Shown piece by piece: positions 1-9,010 of a DNA stretch of 10,963 nt. This DNA is from Actinomycetes bacterium. GTDB taxonomy: Bacteria; Actinomycetota; CALGFH01. Where the stretch lies: the NCBI GenBank assembly GCA_030152105.1, contig JASLIH010000662.1, forward strand, positions 1-10,963, in the 5' to 3' direction. The position numbers and the translations under genes were made by a program. Numbering within the stretch: the stretch's first letter is position 1; the number at the start of each line of letters is the position of its first letter. The notes beneath the pieces were generated by a model. That model was given only the letters and a program-made list of their open reading frames with translations, was not told the origin of the DNA and made no database searches.

Positions 1-228
1 CCGGCCCGGCCGGCGGCCCTGGGCCGCCTGGCCGTGCGCCTCGGCCTCGTCCCCAAGCAGGCCTTGCGGCCGGAGCCGGTGCCCGGCCTGCCCGCCCTCC
101 CGGCCGAGACCCGGCTCGACACCGGCCAGCTGCTGCGGCTCGTCGGCGGTGGGCTGCTGCTGCTGGTGCTGGCCGCCGGGGCCGGCGTGGCGGTCGCCTG
201 GCGGACCAGACCGACCCGTTCCGGGTAG
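1..228 (+). CDS. 3' end of an unidentified gene with a C-terminal membrane segment (5' truncated)
   Basis: The first reading frame is open from the window edge to TAG at 226-228, and almost all its codons end in G or C, so it is very probably the coding tail of a gene that starts to the left. The visible 75 residues begin with an Ala/Arg/Leu-rich stretch, continue through a Pro-rich segment (about residues 24-40), and end with a strongly hydrophobic run (about residues 48-68: LLRLVGGGLLLLVLAAGAGV) and a short basic tail, WRTRPTRSG. This looks like one C-terminal transmembrane helix with a cytoplasmic positive tail, as in cell-envelope proteins anchored by their C-terminus. No family motif is visible, so the function is unknown. 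A GTG at 34 is only an internal codon. The gltB promoter lies 25 bp after the stop, so the two genes are probably transcribed separately. Confidence 0.65.
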   Translation, partial: PARPAALGRLAVRLGLVPKQALRPEPVPGLPALPAETRLDTGQLLRLVGGGLLLLVLAAGAGVAVAWRTRPTRSG

Positions 229-253
229 GCCGCGGCGGTCGCCGCGCCGGCTG

Positions 254-282
254 TTGACGCACCGCAGCCACCTCCGTAGGCT
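254..282 (+). promoter_or_regulatory. predicted housekeeping promoter for gltB
   Basis: TTGACG at 254-259 and TAGGCT at 277-282 are separated by exactly 17 bp. This matches the -35 TTGACA and -10 TANNNT consensus of the main actinobacterial sigma factor well. Transcription would begin near 289, giving a leader of about 108 nt before the gltB ATG at 398. An in-frame ATG at 284 falls before that start point, which argues against it as the gltB initiation codon. The strength rests on consensus match and spacing only. Confidence 0.6.
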
Positions 283-296
283 CATGGTCGAAGAGC

Positions 297-326
297 AACG
301 GCGCTCGCCCAAGGCGGCGCCGTTTT
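297..326 (+). terminator. strong terminator-like hairpin in the gltB leader (possible attenuator)
   Basis: AACGGCGC at 297-304 pairs perfectly with GCGCCGTT at 317-324. Inside it, CGCC (306-309) pairs with GGCG (313-316) around a CAA loop, with one bulged T at 305. The structure is therefore 12 bp, nearly all G-C, and it runs into TTTT at 323-326. It has the form of an intrinsic terminator. It lies downstream of the predicted gltB promoter, not between that promoter and the upstream gene, so it would sit at about +8 to +36 of the gltB transcript. It could terminate read-through from the left, attenuate gltB, or simply protect the 5' end. Confidence 0.6.
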
Positions 327-397
327 CGTGTCCCTGGACATCGTCGTCCACCACTCGGCTCCCGGCGTCTGCCCCACGCAGTGCTCTCGGAGGCGAG

Positions 398-4869
<4,472 letters not shown>

Positions 4870-4873
<4 letters not shown>

Positions 4874-4900
4874 CGCCTCAACCCGCTTCCGGGCTACGAT
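4870..4900 (+). promoter_or_regulatory. possible promoter for the ANTAR regulator
   Basis: TACGAT at 4895-4900 is a good -10 hexamer. The only -35 candidate is ATGACG at 4870-4875, which keeps the TGAC core but is 19 bp away and overlaps the gltB stop codon. Transcription would start near 4907, about 26 nt before the ATG at 4933. The spacing is poor, so co-transcription with gltB remains equally likely. Confidence 0.3.
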
Positions 4901-4932
4901 GCCTACCCGACGTTCGTAGTGGAAGGAGCAGG

Positions 4933-5514
4933 ATGGCGCGTGTGCTCGTCGCCGAGGACGAGGTCATGATCCGGGTGGATATCGTCGAGACCCTCGAGGA
5001 GGGTGGGCACACCGTCGTCGGCGAGGCCGGCGACGGCGAGCAGGCCCTGCGCCTGGCCCGTGAGCTCGGTCCCGACCTGGTGGTCATGGACGTGAAGATG
5101 CCCAAGGTCGACGGCCTCACCGCGGCCCGCCAGATCACTGCCGAGGGTCCCGCGGTGCTGATCCTCACCGCCTTCTCCGACAAGGACCTGGTCGAGGAGG
5201 CGGCCGACGCCGGCACCATCGGCTACCTGGTCAAGCCGTTCCAGCCGGCCCAGCTGCTGGCCGGGGTGAGCGTGGCCCTCGCCCGGGCGGCCGACCGCCG
5301 CGAGCTCCAGGGCACGGTCGACGACCTCGAGTCCAAGCTGGCCGCCCGCAAGGTGATCGAGAAGGCCAAGGGACGGCTCATGGAGCAGTTCGGCCTCACC
5401 GAGGACCAGGCCTACACCCGCATGCGCCGGGCGGCCATGGACCGCCAGCTCCCCTTGTCCGAGATCGCCAAGCGGGTCCTGGAGGCCCAGCCGGAGACCC
5501 CGTCCGCCCCCTGA
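4933..5514 (+). CDS. pdtaR: PdtaR-like response regulator (REC + ANTAR RNA-binding domain)
   Basis: This 193-residue protein is a two-component response regulator that acts on RNA. The N-terminal receiver domain (about 2-118) has the acidic pair E8/D9, the phosphoacceptor D53 in VVMDVKMP, T79 and K101 in LVKPF. A helical linker (about 120-140) leads to an ANTAR domain (about 140-185) with the typical AKGRLM at 145-150 and a following three-helix pattern (RRAAMDRQLPLSEIAKRVLE). The order and many motifs match mycobacterial PdtaR (Rv1626), partner of the kinase PdtaS. No kinase gene is in this window. ANTAR domains bind small paired hairpins in mRNA leaders and relieve termination or alter translation. 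The start at 4933 has an excellent ribosome site, GGAAGGAG at 4921-4928. An in-frame ATG at 4870, overlapping the gltB stop as ATGA and preceded by GAAGGGA, would add 21 residues. The gene ends 10 bp from the convergent methyltransferase. Confidence 0.93.
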   Translation: MARVLVAEDEVMIRVDIVETLEEGGHTVVGEAGDGEQALRLARELGPDLVVMDVKMPKVDGLTAARQITAEGPAVLILTAFSDKDLVEEAADAGTIGYLVKPFQPAQLLAGVSVALARAADRRELQGTVDDLESKLAARKVIEKAKGRLMEQFGLTEDQAYTRMRRAAMDRQLPLSEIAKRVLEAQPETPSAP

Positions 5515-5524
5515 TCCCGGCCCT

Positions 5525-6550
5525 CTAGGGCTTGGCCGCGACCAGGATGCTGAAGCGGGAGAAGGTGGTCTCCTCGACGACCTCGAGGCCAGCCTCCCGG
5601 CAGAGGGCGTGGAGTTCGGAGCGGGTGCCGACGATGTTGCCCCAGGTGAGCTCGTACCACTGGGCCATGGCGGCCAAGCGGGACGGCATCGTCCGCAGCG
5701 CCTCGTCGGTCTCCGGGTAGGTCTCGTCGAAGATCAGGAAGTAGCCGCCCGGCTTCAGGGCCCGGGCGACCGCGGCGAAGGCCCCCGCCTTGGCCTCCGG
5801 GGCGATCTCGTGGATGACCAGGAAGCTGGTGGCGACGTCGTAGGTGCCGTCCTCGCCGAGCTGGCCCGCGCTCTGCACGCGGGCCTCACAGCGGCCCTCC
5901 AGGCCCCGCTCGGCGATCAGCCGCCGCGCCAGCTCGACCGAGTAGGGCTCGAGGTCGATCCCGACGCAGGCCGTCCGGGGGAACCGCTCGGCGATCTGCA
6001 CCATCCCCCAGCCGCCGCCGCAGCCCACGTCCAGGACCCGGGCGCCGTCGGCCAGCCGCGCGTTCAGGCCGGGCAGGTTGGGCAGCACAAAGTCGAGGAA
6101 GATCCGCGGGAGCGTCTTCAGCGCCTCGGCGACCTCGCGCATGAACCGCTCGCCATGCTCCTGGTAGGGATGTTGGGTCCCGGCGCGGAAGTGGCCGACG
6201 TAGTCGCGGTAGTCGTCCCCGAGGACCATGTGGACCCGTGGGGCGCAGGCCAGGTAGAAGCTCGACTCGGGGTTGCCAAGGATCTGGTCGAAGTGGGGCG
6301 CCATGCGCCAGCCGTCGCCGTCGCGCTCCAGCAGCCCGAAGGAGAACGCGGTGCGGCAGAGCACATCGGTGTAGAACGGGTCGGTGCCGAGCCGGTCGGC
6401 GAGCTCGCGGGAGGCCAGGCCCGGGTCCCGGGTCAGCGCCTCCCAGACGCCCAGCTCACGGGCGATCTCCATCAGGTGGGTGGCGTGGTAGCCCGCGACC
6501 AGGTCGTAGAGCCGGCTCACCTGGTCGGCGAGGGTCGGAGTCGGCGGCAT
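5525..6550 (-). CDS. class I SAM-dependent methyltransferase with N-terminal helical/winged-helix domain
   Basis: The 341-residue product transfers a methyl group from S-adenosylmethionine to an unidentified substrate, probably a small molecule. The C-terminal catalytic domain shows motif I VLDVGCGGG (172-180), the ribose-binding acidic position in GIDLE (197-201), and the late motif LKPGGYFLIFDE (265-276). The N-terminal part (about 8-75) resembles the dimerisation/winged-helix module of O-methyltransferases: an early helix with YHATHLMEIARELGVWEAL, then a segment ending in LLERDGDGWRM. The ATG at 6550 is chosen because homology-like sequence begins just after it. The frame remains open up to 6715, but that stretch is Arg-rich, non-conserved in character, and crosses a palindrome. 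No ribosome site precedes 6550. An extended -10 element lies 10 bp upstream, so the mRNA may be leaderless or nearly so. The substrate cannot be told from sequence. The gene is divergent from the PspC gene and convergent with the ANTAR regulator. Confidence 0.85.
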   Translation of the reverse strand: MPPTPTLADQVSRLYDLVAGYHATHLMEIARELGVWEALTRDPGLASRELADRLGTDPFYTDVLCRTAFSFGLLERDGDGWRMAPHFDQILGNPESSFYLACAPRVHMVLGDDYRDYVGHFRAGTQHPYQEHGERFMREVAEALKTLPRIFLDFVLPNLPGLNARLADGARVLDVGCGGGWGMVQIAERFPRTACVGIDLEPYSVELARRLIAERGLEGRCEARVQSAGQLGEDGTYDVATSFLVIHEIAPEAKAGAFAAVARALKPGGYFLIFDETYPETDEALRTMPSRLAAMAQWYELTWGNIVGTRSELHALCREAGLEVVEETTFSRFSILVAAKP

Positions 6551-6559
6551 CGCCGCCGG

Positions 6560-6568
6560 AGCATAGCA
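6560..6568 (-). promoter_or_regulatory. possible extended -10 promoter of the methyltransferase gene
   Basis: On the minus strand this reads TGCTATGCT, an extended -10 (TGn plus TATGCT). Its last base is 10 positions before the A of the ATG at 6550. No convincing -35 is present 16-19 bp upstream. The placement fits a leaderless or almost leaderless transcript, which would explain the missing ribosome site. Confidence 0.4.
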
Positions 6569-6586
6569 GCCGCTGGGCGGACGGCC

Positions 6587-6604
6587 CGCGGTTCGCGAGC
6601 CGCG
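6587..6604. repeat. imperfect 18-bp palindrome in the divergent control region
   Basis: CGCGGTTCGCGAGCCGCG is symmetric around its TCGCGA centre except for one pair of positions (T against G, a wobble pair in RNA). It lies one base from the perfect-armed palindrome at 6606-6623 and between it and the methyltransferase -10 element. GC-rich DNA forms such palindromes easily, so function is uncertain. Confidence 0.4.
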
Positions 6605-6605
6605 C

Positions 6606-6623
6606 ATCAGGGATGTCCCTGAT
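6606..6623. promoter_or_regulatory. 18-bp operator-like inverted repeat between methyltransferase and PspC genes
   Basis: ATCAGGGA (6606-6613) and TCCCTGAT (6616-6623) are perfect inverted repeats separated by TG. The element is less GC-rich than its surroundings and lies about 55 bp upstream of the methyltransferase start and 106 bp upstream of the PspC start. A half-site-like copy follows: GTCCCTGATC (6615-6624) is echoed by GACCCTGACC (6626-6635), 11 bp on, about one helical turn. This looks like a binding site for a dimeric repressor or activator. I do not recognise it as a known regulator's consensus. Confidence 0.5.
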
Positions 6624-6729
6624 CGGACCCTGACCCGCCGGCGACGATCCTCGGGCCGATTCCCGATGCCGTTGGGGCGCATCCCTCCTAGGGTGGTGGG
6701 GAACATCGAGGTCATGGAGGACCGCAGAG

Positions 6730-6927
6730 ATGGAAGCGTTTCGTCGTCAAGGGCTCGTACGGCCGCGCCAGGGCAGGATCCTCGGCGGGGTCTGCGCCGG
6801 GCTGGCCCGCCGGTTCGGCATGGGCGCGACGATGATGAGGATCCTGTTCGTCGTCACCCTGATCGTCATCCCCGGCAGCCAGATCCTCGTCTACCCGATC
6901 CTCTGGATCCTGATGCCGTCAGAGTGA
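6730..6927 (+). CDS. stand-alone PspC-domain membrane protein
   Basis: This 65-residue protein is almost entirely one PspC domain. It has the typical start, an Arg-rich N-terminus followed by GRILGGVCAGLARRFGM (15-31), and then a hydrophobic stretch (about 35-62) ending in the characteristic ILVYPILWILMPSE. The hydrophobic part could be one long helix or two short ones broken at PGS (48-50). PspC proteins sit in the cytoplasmic membrane. In enterobacteria PspC belongs to the phage-shock response to envelope stress, while short actinobacterial versions are largely uncharacterised. The ATG at 6730 has GGAGG at 6716-6720, 9 nt upstream. A -10-like TAGGGT lies at 6689-6694 without a good -35. The gene is divergent from the methyltransferase gene and shares its 179-bp control region. 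It converges on the HTH_42 gene, with 94 bp between the stops. Confidence 0.88.
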   Translation: MEAFRRQGLVRPRQGRILGGVCAGLARRFGMGATMMRILFVVTLIVIPGSQILVYPILWILMPSE

Positions 6928-7021
6928 CCGGCCCGCTCCAGCGGCCCAGCAGCCCAGGCAATGCTCGACCCGCCGGCTGCCGGGCCGCCACATTTTGCCG
7001 GACACCGGAGTTCGATCGGGG

Positions 7022-8194
7022 CTAGGCGATCAGCTCGCGTTCGAGGGGGGTGCGGAAGCGGGGGGTGACCCGGAGCGGGGTGAGCCAGGCGGTGAGGCGG
7101 GCGGCCTCGGCTTCGATTGCCTCGGTTGCGTCCGTGCCGACGTCTTCGAGGAGGCGTAGGACGACCTCGCCGGTCCCGCGTTGGGCCCAGCCGCCGACGA
7201 CGTGGCCGTTCAGCCAGATGGTCGGGCCGGCGTTGCCGTTGCGGTCGAACAGCGCCGGGCGATGGGGGTCGAGGTAGAAGTCGCGTCCGGCCCAGCCCAT
7301 GGTGGTCGGGTCGAGGGCGGGCAGCAGGGCGACCCAGGGCTCGGGTGCGGGCACCGGGTCGAGGTCGTCGGGCAGGACCAGGCCAGGGGTGCCGTCCAGG
7401 TCGACCTCGACCGCGCCGGTCTCGGCCACGGCCCGGCGTACCTGGCCCATGGGCAGGCCGGTCCACCACTTCACATCGGCGATCGTGGCCGGGCCGAACC
7501 CTCGGAGCCAGCGGCGGACCAGCTCGGCCTGGGCCTCCTGGAGTGACCAGGCTGGGACGCCGCCGGGCAGCCAGGCGTCAACCACCGACCAGCGGTACTG
7601 GCCGCTGACCCAGGACCCGCGAGGGCGGCCGCGGACGATCCGGCCCTCGGCGGCCAGCAGCAGCAGGATGCGGGAGACCACGCTCTGGCGGCCCTCGTAC
7701 GGCTTGCCCTCGGCGAACACGATCTGCTGGGCGAGGCGGGGGTCGTCCTTGGCCAGTTCGGCGGCGGTCGCTCCGCCGCGGGCCTCCAGCGCGTTGACGG
7801 CGACCTTCTCCACGTCCTCGATCCAGCCTGGCGGGTCGTCGGCCAGCCCGGCCCGGCCGATGATGTCGACCAGCAGGCGCCGCTGCTGGGTGGCGATGGC
7901 GTCGGTGCAGGCGGCCTGCACCACCCCCATGAGCTCGACCGGCTCGATGAACATGGTCCGGCGCATGCCGAGGATCCGGACCAGCTCCCGGTCCTCGTAC
8001 AGGGCCTGCTCGACGGCCGCGACCGCCGGGTCGAGCATCCGGGCCCGGGCGGCCAGATACACCGTCGCCGGGTCGGTCGCGTGCAGGCCGACCAGGTCGC
8101 GGGCCACCTCGACCACGCCGGCCTTGGCCGTGCCCGCCAGGTGGTGGCGCAGCCCGAGCCGGGCCCGCCGCTCCTCGATCCCGATCCGCCGCAT
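7022..8194 (-). CDS. winged-helix DNA-binding protein of the HTH_42 (AlkZ/YcaQ-like) family
   Basis: The 390-residue product matches the layout of the HTH_42 family, whose studied members AlkZ and YcaQ are DNA glycosylases that remove bulky or crosslinking alkyl adducts. Visible family features are the N-terminal helix pair leading to GLHATDPATVYLAARAR (about 36-52), LGMRRTMFI (75-83), a wing-like GRIVRGRPRGSWVSGQYRW (184-202), RRWLRGFGPATIADVKWWTGL split over about 227-247, and a C-terminal beta-rich region with LLPALDPTTMGWAGRD and WLNGHVVGGWA. In AlkZ-type enzymes the catalytic triplet is Q-x-Q (Q-x-D in YcaQ). Here that position appears to be H38-A-T40, so glycosylase activity cannot be assumed. 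The start at 8194 is the first ATG before the conserved part. It has no ribosome site but is correctly placed for a leaderless transcript. A TTG at 8230 would add 12 unremarkable residues. Confidence 0.85.
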   Translation of the reverse strand: MRRIGIEERRARLGLRHHLAGTAKAGVVEVARDLVGLHATDPATVYLAARARMLDPAVAAVEQALYEDRELVRILGMRRTMFIEPVELMGVVQAACTDAIATQQRRLLVDIIGRAGLADDPPGWIEDVEKVAVNALEARGGATAAELAKDDPRLAQQIVFAEGKPYEGRQSVVSRILLLLAAEGRIVRGRPRGSWVSGQYRWSVVDAWLPGGVPAWSLQEAQAELVRRWLRGFGPATIADVKWWTGLPMGQVRRAVAETGAVEVDLDGTPGLVLPDDLDPVPAPEPWVALLPALDPTTMGWAGRDFYLDPHRPALFDRNGNAGPTIWLNGHVVGGWAQRGTGEVVLRLLEDVGTDATEAIEAEAARLTAWLTPLRVTPRFRTPLERELIA

Positions 8195-8200
8195 CGGGGT

Positions 8201-8230
8201 ACTACAGCAGCCGCCCACGACAGCCGACAA
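8201..8230 (-). promoter_or_regulatory. possible leaderless promoter of the HTH_42 gene
   Basis: On the minus strand TTGTCG (8230 to 8225) and TGTAGT (8206 to 8201) are separated by 18 bp. Seven bases after the -10 is the A of the ATG at 8194, so transcription starting at that base would give a leaderless mRNA. The -10 is a poor match, so this is tentative. Confidence 0.35.
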
Positions 8231-8347
8231 CCTTGCGACAGGTCCGGTGTCACCGAAATGACAGCATCTGCGTGGATCGGCATGGAACCTGAGACCCTGC
8301 TGTGGCGTCTTCTTGGTACATCCCTACGTCGCTGGGCGGTGGTGGGA

Positions 8348-8872
8348 ATGAGCGCGAGTGGGTCGGGGGCCGCTGCGGCCAGGGACCAGTCGGGGACGCC
8401 GCCACGACTGATCGCCGTCCCGGGCGGCGGGAACGGGCGGCCGGGCGCGCGCCCGGCCCGGGTGGTGGTCTTCCTCGGGGTCACCGACGACGCCGGCAGC
8501 CGCGTGGCCGCGGCCCTGCTCGCCCACCGGTCCAAGGGCCGGGTGCGGGCCGTCTCGGCCAGCCCGGCCACCGTCGACCCCGACCCGGCGGTCGCCGCCT
8601 CCCTGGCCCAGCTCGGCGTCGACCTGAGCCTGACCGCCTCCGAGCGGCCGTCGCCGGCGCTGCTCGACCGGGCCGAGCTGGTCGTGGTCATGGGGTATGA
8701 CCGGGACAACCTCACCGAGGGCCGCCGCACCGAGGACTGGTGCATCGACGACCCCAACGGCAAGGACGCCACCGCGGTCCGCTGCATCCGCGACGCCATC
8801 GACCGCCGGGTCCAGCGCCTCCTGATCCGCATGGGCGTCGCCCTCCCCACCCGCCCCACTGACCCCGGCTGA
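8348..8872 (+). CDS. low-molecular-weight phosphatase/arsenate reductase-like protein lacking the catalytic P-loop
   Basis: The 174-residue protein has the fold signature of low-molecular-weight tyrosine phosphatases and arsenate reductases, but the active site is missing. After a flexible Gly/Pro/Ala-rich N-terminus (1-37), the first beta strand and helix read RVVVFLGVTDDAGSRVAAALL (about 38-58). By alignment from memory with the usual C-x5-R-S loop, the catalytic Cys is Gly44 and the Arg is Gly50. The remaining scaffold is well kept: DPAVAASLAQLGVDLS (79-94), LLDRAELVVVMG (105-116), and DWCIDDPNGKD (130-140) followed by VRCIRDAIDRRVQRLL (144-159). The usual MGC after the fourth strand is MGY (115-117). 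It is therefore probably a non-catalytic binding or regulatory protein. The start at 8348 is chosen for a weak GGTGG at 8338-8342. In-frame ATGs at 8258 and 8282 would extend it. It is divergent from the HTH_42 gene. Confidence 0.72.
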   Translation: MSASGSGAAAARDQSGTPPRLIAVPGGGNGRPGARPARVVVFLGVTDDAGSRVAAALLAHRSKGRVRAVSASPATVDPDPAVAASLAQLGVDLSLTASERPSPALLDRAELVVVMGYDRDNLTEGRRTEDWCIDDPNGKDATAVRCIRDAIDRRVQRLLIRMGVALPTRPTDPG

Positions 8873-9010
8873 CGGGGAGGGTCGCGCCCCAGCGCCGGTC
8901 CGCGCCCAGACACCCGGTGGGGGAGCGTCGCCCGGCCGTCGAGGCGAGTGCTCGGCGCTGTCCACAGGCTGCGCTGGGCGGGCGAGCAAACTTTGCCCGG
9001 GCCGACGAGA

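Noticed and set aside
329..340. TGTCC-CT-GGACA palindrome in the gltB leader, sharing TGTCCCTG with the operator-like site at 6606-6623
   Set aside because: The shared 8 bases sit differently relative to the symmetry axes of the two sites, so a common regulator is not supported.
149..397. N-terminal extension of gltB back to 149 or to the ATG at 284
   Set aside because: The extension overlaps the tail of the upstream gene and the leader promoter and hairpin, reads as Arg/Pro/Ser-rich nonsense, and would place the nucleophile Cys far from the N-terminus. The ATG at 284 lies one base after the predicted -10.
5519..5532. GCCC-TCTA-GGGC as a bidirectional terminator between the ANTAR and methyltransferase genes
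   Set aside because: The stem is only 4 bp with no T-run on either side, too weak to call.
5609..6622. Plus-strand 337-codon frame opposite the methyltransferase
   Set aside because: It is a composition-driven shadow; the minus strand shows SAM-binding motifs in order.
6930..6947. Stem-loop with CCGC/GCGG core just after the PspC stop
   Set aside because: It contains a mismatch and has no T-tract. It could be a weak actinobacterial terminator but cannot be told from chance.
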